A DNA stretch of 64,000 nt from Nitrospirae bacterium YQR-1 (GTDB lineage: Bacteria > Nitrospirota > Thermodesulfovibrionia > Thermodesulfovibrionales > Magnetobacteriaceae), in assembly GCA_039908095.1 (NCBI GenBank), contig JAMOBJ010000013.1:1-64000 (forward strand), read 5' to 3'. Below, one piece after another: positions 32,831 through 42,232 of this stretch. The notes under the pieces were generated by a model. The model was given only the letters and a program-made list of their open reading frames with translations. It ran no database searches and was not told where the DNA came from. The position numbers were made by a program, and so were the translations under genes. How positions within the stretch are numbered: position 1 is the stretch's first letter; each line of letters begins with the position of its first letter.

Positions 32831-35287
32831 ATGATGTTTGAAAAGTTTACAGAAAGAGGCAGAAAGGTAATAATATATGCAAAGGAGGAGGCGGAGAACA
32901 GGCAAAACGATTATCTGGGAACAGAGCACCTGCTTTTGGCAGTCCTCAGGGATAAGGACGGTTTGCCGGTAACAATATTACGTAAAATGGGGTTGGCAAC
33001 CGATGAAATACGCATTGAGGTGGAGAGGAATCTGCCGGCCGGCTCAAATCTGCTCACCTTTGGTGAAATACCATTTACACCACGGGCAAAAAAGGTGCTT
33101 GAACTCTCTGTTGAAGAGGCACGTTTACTTGGCCATAACTACATAGGAAGTGAGCATCTTCTTTTAGGGCTGATACGGGAAGACGAGGGAATAGGTGGTA
33201 AGATTCTCAGAAGCCTTGGTGCAAACCTCCTTGGAGCAAGGCAACTGACTATAAACCTTTCTATGAGAAGCCAGACCTTTGCAAAGTTAAAGAAAGGCAA
33301 TACACCGGCTTTGAATGAATTTGGCAGAGACCTGACACAGATGGCAGCTGAGGGCACACTGGACCCTGTAATAGGCCGTGAGGACGAAATAGAGAGAATT
33401 TTGCAGGTTTTGGGCAGAAGGATAAAAAATAATCCTGCCGTGGTAGGTGAACCCGGCGTAGGAAAAACGGCGGTAGTTGAGGGGCTTGCCCAAAAAATCA
33501 ACTCCGGCGATATCCCTGAAAATCTTATGGGAAAGAGGATAATATCGCTTGATTTAGGCGCTCTGATAGCTGGTACCAAGTACAGGGGGCAGTTTGAAGA
33601 ACGGCTCAAAATCATAATGAAAGAAATAAAGCAATCAGACAATATAATCCTCTTTATAGATGAGCTGCATACACTAATTGGAGCAGGGGCTGCCGAGGGC
33701 TCGGTAGATGCTTCCAGTATGCTTAAGCCGGCTCTGTCAAGAGGCGAGATACAGTGCATCGGGGCTACCACATCCAACGAATTTAGAAAATATATAGAAA
33801 AAGACGGAGCCCTTGAACGGCGTTTTCAACCGATTTTCATACAGCCACCCTCTGTTGATGATACAATAAAAATATTGAGCGGTTTAAAGAGCCGGTATGA
33901 GTCTCATCACGGTGTAAAAATAACCGGGGCAGCTATTGCTGCTGCTGCAAAACTATCCGATCTCTATATTACCGACAGAAACCTTCCCGATAAAGCCATA
34001 GATGTCATAGATGAGACCGGTTCAAGGATAAAATTAAAACGTTTCACCCCTCCTGTGGAATTGAAGGATATTGAAAAGGACCTTGAAAGGCTGTACAAGG
34101 AAAAGTCACTGTACATAAAGTTAAACGATATAGAGAGGGCTGCCGCCATAAGGGGCGAGGAGGAAAAACACAAAAAACTTCATTTCATAGTCCAGAAGAA
34201 ATGGCAGGAAAACCTCAGTAGGGAAGTCTCCCTGTTGGCAGAAGATGACATAGCATATACGGTTTCCAAAATGACCGGCATACCCCTTTCACGACTTGAG
34301 GAGGAGGAAACTCAACGCCTTTTGCACATGGAAGAGGAAATCCACAAAAGGATTATATCGCAAAACGACGCTATTAGTGCCGTGTGCAGAGCAATACGAC
34401 GCTCAAGGGCAGGGATAAAGAACAGAAAGAAACCGGTTGGGTCTTTTTTCTTTCTTGGGCCCACAGGGGTTGGCAAGACCGAATTGGCCAAGGCACTGGC
34501 AGAGTTTTTGTTTAACGATGAGAAGGCTTTGATAAAGCTGGATATGTCTGAGTACATGGAGAGGTTTAATGTTTCCCGGCTGACAGGCGCCCCACCTGGC
34601 TATATTGGATATGACGACGGTGGGCAGTTAACCGAAAAGGTCAGAAAAAAACCCTACTCAGTAGTATTGTTTGATGAGCTGGAGAAAGCCCACTATGATG
34701 TGTTTAACGTGTTGCTTCAGATACTGGATGAGGGCACTCTTACCGACAATTATGGCAGAAGAGTGGACTTCAAAAACACTGTTATCATTATGACTTCAAA
34801 CCTGGGCGCAAGGTTAATAGAAAAAGCTACTCCATTGGGATTCCGGAGAAATGAAAAATCCAGCGTTTATGCCAAAATAAAAGACAATGTTCTTGATGAG
34901 CTGAAAAAAACTTTTAACCCGGAGTTTCTCAACCGGATAGATGAGACAGTGGTGTTTCATCCGCTTGAAAAGGAGGACTTATACTCAATTTTGGATTTAC
35001 TCATAGATGAGACTAATAAGCAGCTCATTGAGCAGGATCTGGCCATAGAGCTTGATGACAGTGTCAAGGACTGGTTAATAGAGAAGTACTATCAACCGGC
35101 ATACGGGGCAAGACCTATGAGAAGGGCAATTCAAAAAGAGATAGACGATCAGCTCTCAGAGGAAATCCTCAGGGGTAGATTTAAGGACGTCCGCAAAATA
35201 AAGATTGTGTTACGTGACAATACCCCGGTTTTTACAGAGGCGGATGAACTGGAATATATATCTGTGGATTTAGGCGCAGTTAATTAA
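32831..35287 (+). CDS. clpC: ClpC-type AAA+ protease ATPase
   Basis: An 818-residue Hsp100 unfoldase that feeds proteins to ClpP. Order: two Clp_N repeats (about 1-145), AAA1 with Walker A GEPGVGKTAV, a middle region with a UVR-like helix (DIERAAAIRGEEEKHKKL) typical of ClpC/MecB, AAA2 with GPTGVGKTELAKAL, and a ClpB_D2-small C-terminal domain. The middle domain is short compared with ClpB, which excludes ClpB. Two adjacent ATGs (32831, 32834) follow AGAAGAGG. The gene is 110 bp after the GAF kinase; tlpA-like and DUF4416 genes follow closely. Confidence 0.93.
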   Translation: MMFEKFTERGRKVIIYAKEEAENRQNDYLGTEHLLLAVLRDKDGLPVTILRKMGLATDEIRIEVERNLPAGSNLLTFGEIPFTPRAKKVLELSVEEARLLGHNYIGSEHLLLGLIREDEGIGGKILRSLGANLLGARQLTINLSMRSQTFAKLKKGNTPALNEFGRDLTQMAAEGTLDPVIGREDEIERILQVLGRRIKNNPAVVGEPGVGKTAVVEGLAQKINSGDIPENLMGKRIISLDLGALIAGTKYRGQFEERLKIIMKEIKQSDNIILFIDELHTLIGAGAAEGSVDASSMLKPALSRGEIQCIGATTSNEFRKYIEKDGALERRFQPIFIQPPSVDDTIKILSGLKSRYESHHGVKITGAAIAAAAKLSDLYITDRNLPDKAIDVIDETGSRIKLKRFTPPVELKDIEKDLERLYKEKSLYIKLNDIERAAAIRGEEEKHKKLHFIVQKKWQENLSREVSLLAEDDIAYTVSKMTGIPLSRLEEEETQRLLHMEEEIHKRIISQNDAISAVCRAIRRSRAGIKNRKKPVGSFFFLGPTGVGKTELAKALAEFLFNDEKALIKLDMSEYMERFNVSRLTGAPPGYIGYDDGGQLTEKVRKKPYSVVLFDELEKAHYDVFNVLLQILDEGTLTDNYGRRVDFKNTVIIMTSNLGARLIEKATPLGFRRNEKSSVYAKIKDNVLDELKKTFNPEFLNRIDETVVFHPLEKEDLYSILDLLIDETNKQLIEQDLAIELDDSVKDWLIEKYYQPAYGARPMRRAIQKEIDDQLSEEILRGRFKDVRKIKIVLRDNTPVFTEADELEYISVDLGAVN

Positions 35288-35320
35288 TGATAAATCAACA
35301 ACAGAGGTAAAGACAGGTAA

Positions 35321-35854
35321 ATGAAAACATCAAAGGCATTGATATTAGGGGTGATGATAGTAGCTGCAGTTGTAGTCTTACAACTTGGCAGGAATAAGGG
35401 AATGGTGGTGAATTTAAACTCCGTAGAGGGGACGGCTGTACCGGCCTTTACACTTACCGATTCCAGTGGTAAAACAGTTAACTATGAGTCATTTAAAGGG
35501 AAACCGTTAATTCTTAACTTTTGGGCGACATGGTGTCCAGCCTGCAAGGATGAAATTCCGTCGTTACAGAGTTTTTATAATGAGCAAAAAACAACCCAAA
35601 ATATAAACATCGTTACTGTTTTGTATAAGGATGATATATCATCGGCACAGAAATACATGAAAAAGTATAATTATGACTTTCCTGTATATACTGATTCCGG
35701 TAACACAAGCGCCCGTTCATTGGGGTTAACAGGGGTGCCTGAGACGTATCTGATAGATAAAAACGGTGTTCTGGTAAGACGGATATTGGGCCCGATTGAT
35801 TGGCAATCTGCATCAGGTAAGCAGTTGCTTAGTGAACTTCTAAGCCGGGGATAA
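35321..35854 (+). CDS. TlpA/ResA-like membrane-anchored thioredoxin
   Basis: A 177-residue extracytoplasmic thiol-disulfide oxidoreductase. An uncleaved N-terminal anchor (about 5-22) is followed by an AhpC/TSA-Redoxin-type domain with active site WCPAC (Cys72, Cys75) and the cis-proline motif GVPETYLID. Such proteins keep apocytochrome c cysteines reduced for haem attachment, which fits the c-type cytochrome encoded in this window. The DUF4416 gene starts immediately after its stop. Confidence 0.88.
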   Translation: MKTSKALILGVMIVAAVVVLQLGRNKGMVVNLNSVEGTAVPAFTLTDSSGKTVNYESFKGKPLILNFWATWCPACKDEIPSLQSFYNEQKTTQNINIVTVLYKDDISSAQKYMKKYNYDFPVYTDSGNTSARSLGLTGVPETYLIDKNGVLVRRILGPIDWQSASGKQLLSELLSRG

Positions 35855-36388
35855 TTGACAGTGCCACCATCCGGTGAATCGGAGGTGGGGGTTTTATTTG
35901 CAGGCCTGCTCTATGCCGATGAGCACTACCTTACGCAGGCAAAGGATTTACTGATAGGCCGCCTCGGAACAATTTTGATGGAATCTGAAGAAACCCCGTG
36001 GGACCATTCAGCCTACTATACCGGAGAACTGGGAACTCCTATAAAAAGACGTTTTATTTTTTTTAATAATCTAATAAATACTGGATTGATTGCAGATATT
36101 AAGTTAAAAACCATCGCCATAGAAAAAGATATCTCAATTGCAGGTACAAGAAAAATAAACATAGACCCTGGATATTTAACACTTGCCAAAGTGGTGCTCC
36201 CTACAACTAAAAACCGCTCACACAGAATATATCTAAAAAACGGTATCTACGCAGAGACAACATTAATTTATATCGGCGACAATTACAGACCCCATCTTTT
36301 CACATATACGGATTTTACAAACGAGGCTACCCTTGAGCTTTTGAACAAAGTGCGTAAGATTTATAAAAATAAATTGCTTGGAAGATAA
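35855..36388 (+). CDS. DUF4416 family protein
   Basis: A 177-residue protein with the blocks VGVLFAGLLY, Y-T-G-E-L-G, INIDPGYLTLAKVVL, NRSHRIYLKNGIYAETTL and YTDF. I recognise these as DUF4416, a family common in Nitrospirota and Deltaproteobacteria with no known activity. The TTG start at 35855 directly follows the preceding stop; a GTG at 35861 (VPPSGES) is an alternative, also preceded by GGGG. Cotranscribed with the thioredoxin gene. Confidence 0.75.
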   Translation: MTVPPSGESEVGVLFAGLLYADEHYLTQAKDLLIGRLGTILMESEETPWDHSAYYTGELGTPIKRRFIFFNNLINTGLIADIKLKTIAIEKDISIAGTRKINIDPGYLTLAKVVLPTTKNRSHRIYLKNGIYAETTLIYIGDNYRPHLFTYTDFTNEATLELLNKVRKIYKNKLLGR

Positions 36389-36482
36389 AGTATTACTTTA
36401 ATGGATATTCTTTGCTTAGGCTCACTTATAATGAATTCAATTTCATACCGATTTAACCGTAATATTTCTCTTCTTTAAATTT

Positions 36483-37409
36483 TTAAATCGGGTTGTTTAG
36501 AGCCAGGAATTTAACCTGATTTCTACCCATTGCCTTTGCTTCGTAAAGTGCTTTATCTGCTGTTTCTATCAACACAGAAGCACTGACTTTTACAGGAGGT
36601 GCTACTGTTGAAACTCCCATACTCATGGTAACATGTTTTGCCGCATCTGAGAATTCATGTGGTATTTGCAGATTTCTCACAGCATCAAGTAGCCGGTGCG
36701 CAACCTTCAAGCCGCCGGCTGAATCAGTATCCGGCAGCACACAAACAAACTCCTCTCCACCATAACGTGCAACAATATCCGATGTCCTTGGCATAGCGCT
36801 CTTTAGCGCACACGCTACTGATTTCAAACACTCATCCCCGGCACCGTGGCCATAGTTATCGTTATATCGTTTGAAAAAGTCCACATCCATTAATATAAGA
36901 GATAAAGGAGCCCTTCTCCTTCCTGTGGCATTCCATTGAAATCCAAAAAACTCCTCAAATTTCCTGCGGTTTGGGATGCCGGTCAGTCCGTCCTCCCAGG
37001 CCATCGCCTCACATGTATCCCTGTAGAGTTTTAATTCAAGATGAGTGCGTACTCTGGCAACTACAACAGGAGGTGAAAATGGTTTTGTTATATAATCAAC
37101 CGCTCCCGCCTCAAATCCGGTTGTTTCATTTTCTGTTTCACTTAACGCTGTTATGAAAATAACCGGAATACCGTTGGTGTCTATATTTTTCTTAATCCTG
37201 CGGCATACTTCATATCCATCCATCTCCGGCATTAATACATCCAGAAGGATTAAGTCTATATCATTATCAATTTGGTTCAAACGTTTCAGAGCTTGTTCTC
37301 CGCTTTTAGCGATAACGATCCGATATTTTCCACTTAGCAGATTAACAAGAACGTCTATGTTGTTTTTTTCGTCATCTACAATAAGAATTGTCGGACGCTT
37401 CTGTTCCAC
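36483..37409 (-). CDS. REC-GGDEF diguanylate cyclase response regulator
   Basis: A 308-residue PleD-like protein: receiver (1-125, acceptor Asp in LILLDVLMPEMDGYE, Lys in ITKPFSPP) and GGDEF domain (about 145-305). The active site is GGEEF. The inhibitory I-site R-x-x-D (RTSD) lies five residues upstream, so it should make c-di-GMP under product feedback. A near-identical paralogue lies 81 bp upstream, showing tandem duplication. Last gene of the chemosensory-type minus-strand cluster. Confidence 0.92.
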   Translation of the reverse strand: MEQKRPTILIVDDEKNNIDVLVNLLSGKYRIVIAKSGEQALKRLNQIDNDIDLILLDVLMPEMDGYEVCRRIKKNIDTNGIPVIFITALSETENETTGFEAGAVDYITKPFSPPVVVARVRTHLELKLYRDTCEAMAWEDGLTGIPNRRKFEEFFGFQWNATGRRRAPLSLILMDVDFFKRYNDNYGHGAGDECLKSVACALKSAMPRTSDIVARYGGEEFVCVLPDTDSAGGLKVAHRLLDAVRNLQIPHEFSDAAKHVTMSMGVSTVAPPVKVSASVLIETADKALYEAKAMGRNQVKFLALNNPI

Positions 37410-37490
37410 CGCGTTTACCTCACATCTTTTAGTGCTGTTGCTATTGTGTTTTTAATATCATACATAGAGGCATCTTTGCAGATATATTCC

Positions 37491-38420
37491 TTAACCATAT
37501 ATATAACAAGGTAGAAATACAGTCCGGTTTCTACCTTGTGCCTTCGCTTCATAAAGTGCCAGATCAGCGGTTTCTACCAGTGTGCCCGAATTTATCGTTA
37601 TTGGAGCTTTTACAGTTGAAACTCCCGCACTCATGGTAATATGCTCTGCAGCCACTGAGAATTCGTGTGTGATTTTAAGATTCCTCACAACATCAAGCAG
37701 CCTGTTTGCTACCGTTATTCCCCCATCTGAATCGGTATCGGGAAGTACACAGACAAACTCCTCTCCCCCGTAGCGGGCAACAAGGTCCAAAGTCCGCGGC
37801 ATGGCATTTTTTAATGCGCAGGCAACTGTTTTCAGACATTCATCCCCAGTGCCGTGTCCATAGTTGTCGTTGTAGAGCTTAAAATAATCTATATCCATGA
37901 GTATCAGGGACAATGGAGTCTTCCTCCTTCCTATACTATTCCAGTGAAATTCAAAAAACTCTTCAAATCTCCTGCGGTTTGGGATGCCGGTCAGGCTGTC
38001 CTCCCAGGCCATTGCTTCACATAGGTCACGGCTGAGCTTTAATTCGATATGTGTGCGTACTCTTGCACGAACAATCGGCGGCTTGAAAGGCTTTGTTATA
38101 TAATCCACTGCTCCTATCTCAAATCCGGCAGTCTCATTCTCCATCTCGCCTAACGCTGTTATGAAAATAACAGGAATACCTCTGGTATCTATATTTTTCT
38201 TAATCCTGCGGCATACCTCGTAGCCATCCATCTCCGGCATTAGTATGTCCAAAAGAATTAAATCTATATCATCGTCAATTGGATTCAAACGCTTTAACGC
38301 CTGCTCTCCGTTTTTAGCTACCACTGTTCGATACTCTCCGTTTAGCAGATTAACAAGGACGTCAATATTACTCTTTTCATCATCCACTATAAGAATTGTC
38401 GGACGTTTTTGCTCTGTCAT
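37491..38420 (-). CDS. REC-GGDEF diguanylate cyclase response regulator (tandem paralogue)
   Basis: A 309-residue paralogue of the 36483-37409 protein, with the same domain order, acceptor Asp in LILLDILMPEMDGYE, I-site RTLD and active site GGEEF. The two differ mainly in the C-terminal 20 residues and scattered positions. It starts 11 bp after the hybrid kinase stop on the same strand, so that kinase or the CheA-like protein is the likely phosphodonor. Confidence 0.92.
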   Translation of the reverse strand: MTEQKRPTILIVDDEKSNIDVLVNLLNGEYRTVVAKNGEQALKRLNPIDDDIDLILLDILMPEMDGYEVCRRIKKNIDTRGIPVIFITALGEMENETAGFEIGAVDYITKPFKPPIVRARVRTHIELKLSRDLCEAMAWEDSLTGIPNRRRFEEFFEFHWNSIGRRKTPLSLILMDIDYFKLYNDNYGHGTGDECLKTVACALKNAMPRTLDLVARYGGEEFVCVLPDTDSDGGITVANRLLDVVRNLKITHEFSVAAEHITMSAGVSTVKAPITINSGTLVETADLALYEAKAQGRNRTVFLPCYIYG

Positions 38421-38431
38421 TTCATACCTCC

Positions 38432-41137
38432 CTATATGCTTACATTTAATGACTTCGCAAACCTTACCATGGTTTCAAGTGCTTTATCATAATCATAATC
38501 TTCAATCTGTTTCCCAATAATTATCAAATCCCCGATTTCAGGATAATCTCTCAGCATTGTTTTTAATTTATCAAGTTCTACTGAGGATTCAGAATCTCCG
38601 CTTTCAAGCAATAAAGCCAGTTGGCGGATCGAACCTGTAAGTTTCTCATCTACCTTTATCCTTATCATTGGTTTTTCATTGTCAAGCTTATTTGCAACAT
38701 GTTGATGCCCTGTGTCACAAAGCTTTGACAATTCCCCTAGTACACCATCCAGAGCTCCCTGAAATACATTTATCAGAGGCTCCAAAGCTGCCATATCATT
38801 TCCGTCTTTCAGTGCCCTCTCAAGCTTTTGTGAGGCTGGATATAGCTCCATTGCCCCTATTGTGCCGGATACGCCCGTCATAGTGTGCACCAACCTGTAA
38901 ACAGTATCAAGTTCACCTTTTGCCAACTCATCTCTAAGTGTTGCCATAAAGTCCTTATACTTATCCCTAAAACCGCCTAACATTTTAACATAAAGGCCGG
39001 CATTGCCGCCAACTCTTCTTAATCCTGTATCTACATTTATTGCACAAAAACCGACAGGTAGTTTTACAACCTGACGGCTGCCACCTGAATTCTTTGCAGA
39101 AAATTGTCTGTCTTTTTGAAAATCTCTTTGTTTTATCCAATGTGTAAGAATTTTATATAGCATAGCAGGCTCAATAGGCTTACCGAGATGGTCATTCATT
39201 CCGGCTGCGATACATCTCTCTCTGTCCCCTGAAAGCACATTTGCAGTCATGGCTATAATCGGCAAATCTTTAAACTCCTGCCGTATAATTGCCGTTGCCT
39301 CAAAACCATCCATTACGGCCATCTGAATATCCATAAGCACTGCATCATAGCCGTCTTTCATAACGGCATCCACTGCTTCCTGTCCGTTTACGGCAGTGTC
39401 AACCACAAAGTCTTTCATCTCAAGCAGTTCCATTGCCACCTGCCTGTTTATCTCATTATCCTCTACCAGAAGAATCCGTGCTCCTGATAGTTTTTCAATG
39501 CCCTCGACCTCAGTTTCTATCATGTGGGGCATAACGGCCCTCCTGGCTGCATCCTCACCAAAGACCGATAAGATGGTATCAAACATAATAGAAAGACTCA
39601 CCGGTTTAATAAGAAACGAGTCAACATGTGTTGTTTTAGTGGCACTAATAACTTCTTCCCTGCCGTAAGCTGTGACCATAATAATTTTAGGCACTTTACT
39701 TTGAGGAAGCAGTCTGTTGATTTCCTCTATAGTCTCTATGCCGTCCATCCCTGGCATCTTCCAGTCAATAAACACCAAATCGTAGGGATTGTCAACGGAG
39801 CGCGTCAACTCATCCAGTGCCTCTTTACCGGAGGCAACCGGTGTTACTTTAAATGAAAACGACTCAAGAGCCTGCTGAAGAATTTCACGTGAGGCTGCGT
39901 TATCATCGGTAAGCAGGACCCTGAGTCCCACGTATTTGTCCTGCGGAAGACGGAAGCGACGGCGTTCGGAGTTTTGCCGGGCAAAGTTGGCGGTAAAGTG
40001 GAAAGTTGAACCACTACCCTGAATACTGTCCACCCAAATCTTGCCGTGCATCATCTCTACCAGCCGCTTGCATATAGTTAACCCAAGGCCGGTGCCGCCA
40101 TATTTTCGGGTTGTAGAAGTATCAGCCTGAGTAAACGGTTGGAACAGGTTGTCTATTTGTTTCCGGGTTAAACCAATACCGGTATCCTTTACCGAAAAAT
40201 GGAGACATACATTGTCATCAGTTAACATATCAGCCTCAATGTTAATAATAACCTCACCCTTTGATGTGAATTTAACGGCATTGTTAGCAAGATTTATCAG
40301 TATTTGGCCCAGACGCAGCGAATCTCCGACTAATGAAAGCGGAACATTTTTTGCAACAAAAAAACAAAATTCCAGTTTCTTTTCATCTGCCTTAAGTGTA
40401 ATCAGATTAGATACATTGTGCAGCACCTCATCTAAGTGAAAAGCGCTGTATTCCATTTCGAGTTTGCCTGCCTCAATTTTTGAAAAATCAAGGATGTCAT
40501 TTATTATCCCCAGTAACGATACGGCTGCAGATTGTATTTTTGATAGATAGTCTTTTTGCTTATCATCGAGACGGGTCTTCTGAAGTAGGTATGTCATACC
40601 AATAACTGCGTTCATAGGGGTACGAATCTCGTGGCTCATGTTAGCCAGGAAGTCACTCTTTGCCTTATTTGCGCTAAGGGCAGCCTCTTTGGCAATCTCA
40701 AGCTGTTCTGTCTGGTAACGCAGCAACACTTCCCTTGAAACCACTGTGCTTATGTCCTGAATACGGATTACGCACATAAAAGCCCTGTCTTTTTGACGTA
40801 TGCCGCTTATATAGATAACCTGACACATACGTTCACTTTCACACGGGTCGGAGGCGGGTTGAAACAATGGAAACGGCCTGTTGGTCAGCCTGTGAGACAA
40901 TGTGGTCGGTAGTCCGCGGGAAAGAGCACTCTCTATACCCTGTATAACTCTTGAATCAAGCAGCTCAGGAAACACTTCTGTAAGAACCTTTCCTGTTACA
41001 TCCGGTTTCATGATACGGGAGGTTTTTTCCATCCAGCGGTTCCAAAAAACTATACGCATCTCGGAATCCAGAATTACGATTCCATCCTGGCCCTTGTCTA
41101 ATACCGAAAGCAAAAAGTCTGATTCAAACTCAATCAT
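38432..41137 (-). CDS. Hybrid histidine kinase PAS-HisKA-HATPase-REC-REC-Hpt
   Basis: A 901-residue cytoplasmic phosphorelay kinase. PAS (about 8-135), HisKA with His169 (MSHEIRTPMNAV), HATPase_c with DTGIGL and GTGLGL, REC1 with Asp in VFIDWKMPGMDG, REC2 with Asp in VLMDIQMAVMDG, then an Hpt domain with acceptor His in LVHTMTGVSGTIGA. There is no membrane segment, so the signal is internal or passed from partners. REC2-Hpt completes a full relay within one protein. It lies between cheC and two REC-GGDEF genes, suggesting c-di-GMP output. Confidence 0.92.
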   Translation of the reverse strand: MIEFESDFLLSVLDKGQDGIVILDSEMRIVFWNRWMEKTSRIMKPDVTGKVLTEVFPELLDSRVIQGIESALSRGLPTTLSHRLTNRPFPLFQPASDPCESERMCQVIYISGIRQKDRAFMCVIRIQDISTVVSREVLLRYQTEQLEIAKEAALSANKAKSDFLANMSHEIRTPMNAVIGMTYLLQKTRLDDKQKDYLSKIQSAAVSLLGIINDILDFSKIEAGKLEMEYSAFHLDEVLHNVSNLITLKADEKKLEFCFFVAKNVPLSLVGDSLRLGQILINLANNAVKFTSKGEVIINIEADMLTDDNVCLHFSVKDTGIGLTRKQIDNLFQPFTQADTSTTRKYGGTGLGLTICKRLVEMMHGKIWVDSIQGSGSTFHFTANFARQNSERRRFRLPQDKYVGLRVLLTDDNAASREILQQALESFSFKVTPVASGKEALDELTRSVDNPYDLVFIDWKMPGMDGIETIEEINRLLPQSKVPKIIMVTAYGREEVISATKTTHVDSFLIKPVSLSIMFDTILSVFGEDAARRAVMPHMIETEVEGIEKLSGARILLVEDNEINRQVAMELLEMKDFVVDTAVNGQEAVDAVMKDGYDAVLMDIQMAVMDGFEATAIIRQEFKDLPIIAMTANVLSGDRERCIAAGMNDHLGKPIEPAMLYKILTHWIKQRDFQKDRQFSAKNSGGSRQVVKLPVGFCAINVDTGLRRVGGNAGLYVKMLGGFRDKYKDFMATLRDELAKGELDTVYRLVHTMTGVSGTIGAMELYPASQKLERALKDGNDMAALEPLINVFQGALDGVLGELSKLCDTGHQHVANKLDNEKPMIRIKVDEKLTGSIRQLALLLESGDSESSVELDKLKTMLRDYPEIGDLIIIGKQIEDYDYDKALETMVRFAKSLNVSI

Positions 41138-41174
41138 AGATTAATCTGTACCTTTATCGTTAAACCTTTGAAAG

Positions 41175-41828
41175 CTAAAGCCCTGCTATAATCTGTTGAA
41201 TTTCTTTCTTTAATGTTTTCATAGCATCTTGTGAAAAAAGCAGCAAGACGTATCCTCTGAGGGAATTATGCTTTTGTTCGTCCTCTGCTGTTTTAAAGTC
41301 CATCATAAGAAAAAACGCCTGTTCTCTATTCTCTGTAACGCCGCCTTGCTGCGAGGATGTTAACTTATGAGAGGACATGTCTAAGAGAGCCTCACAGTCA
41401 GCCTTGAGAAATTCCGCCGCCTCAAATTCGAAATCAATACTCATCATCTGTGTAAAGCTGGAGAGAAAGGCATTCAATATAACGTTACCCACATCTAACA
41501 GAGTCTCCTGTTCAAGCTCGGTGAGTGTCTCAAGTGGAACGTCATCTCCAAGTAAGGTTCTGACAAGCTCAAGGCTCTTACCGCCGGGAAAAATCAACAA
41601 CGCCGTCCCGTAAAGGTCACCAAGAAAATTCTGCCTTACAGCAACAAGCTTTCCCTCATCTTTATGATTAACCAAATCTACAGCTTCAGTGTGGCTAACC
41701 ACAGCCAGTTGAGGTAATGACAGTAATATTTCTTTTTTGACCATCCGGCTTAATGAATCAGCAGCCATTCCAAGCCCCATGTTGAAAAACTCCTTGAGAG
41801 CGTCTTGTTCCAGTTCGCTTAATTCCAT
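41175..41828 (-). CDS. CheC-family phosphatase-like protein
   Basis: A 217-residue protein with the CheC pseudo-two-fold layout. The first site is ELEQDALKEFFNMGLGMA (E-x3-N type), the second ETLLDVGNVILNAFLSSFT, where Asp replaces the usual Glu. CheC/CheX proteins dephosphorylate CheY-P. One site looks altered, so activity may be reduced or one-sided. It starts 3 bp after the cheY-like stop, which supports that pairing. Confidence 0.82.
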   Translation of the reverse strand: MELSELEQDALKEFFNMGLGMAADSLSRMVKKEILLSLPQLAVVSHTEAVDLVNHKDEGKLVAVRQNFLGDLYGTALLIFPGGKSLELVRTLLGDDVPLETLTELEQETLLDVGNVILNAFLSSFTQMMSIDFEFEAAEFLKADCEALLDMSSHKLTSSQQGGVTENREQAFFLMMDFKTAEDEQKHNSLRGYVLLLFSQDAMKTLKKEIQQIIAGL

Positions 41829-41831
41829 GAG

Positions 41832-42203
41832 TTATTTCCCCCCTTCCAGTGCGCCTATTACCCTTATAATATCGTCTTTGGATACGGGTTTTTTAATAAA
41901 TCCGATTCCCATCGCTTCAGCCCTCTGCCTCATGGTTTCCTGAATGTTGGCTGTCACTAAGTGAACGTTTAAACCAGGGACTAGTTCCATTAACTTTGCA
42001 GCCAGCTCAATTCCGTTCATCCCGGGCATATTGAAATCTATCAGGGCTATGGATATAGAGTGGTTCTTAACATGGTTAAGGCCGTCCTGACCATTACCGG
42101 CCTCTAATATAACCCAGTCCGGGAATGATTGAGATACCACATTTTTTATCATCATACGTGCCAGAGAGCTGTCATCCACGATTAAGATAGTTTTCTGCGC
42201 CAT
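41832..42203 (-). CDS. CheY-like response regulator
   Basis: A 123-residue single receiver domain: DDSSLARMM pocket, acceptor Asp in IALIDFNMPGMNG (about 57), VTAN in place of the usual S/T-A segment, and Lys in FIKKPVSKD. It lies between the CheA-like and CheC-like genes and is the probable target of both. With no flagellar switch genes nearby, the output could be motility or another process. Confidence 0.9.
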   Translation of the reverse strand: MAQKTILIVDDSSLARMMIKNVVSQSFPDWVILEAGNGQDGLNHVKNHSISIALIDFNMPGMNGIELAAKLMELVPGLNVHLVTANIQETMRQRAEAMGIGFIKKPVSKDDIIRVIGALEGGK

Positions 42204-42232
42204 AATTATCTCCCTTGTTAATTTATTTATTT

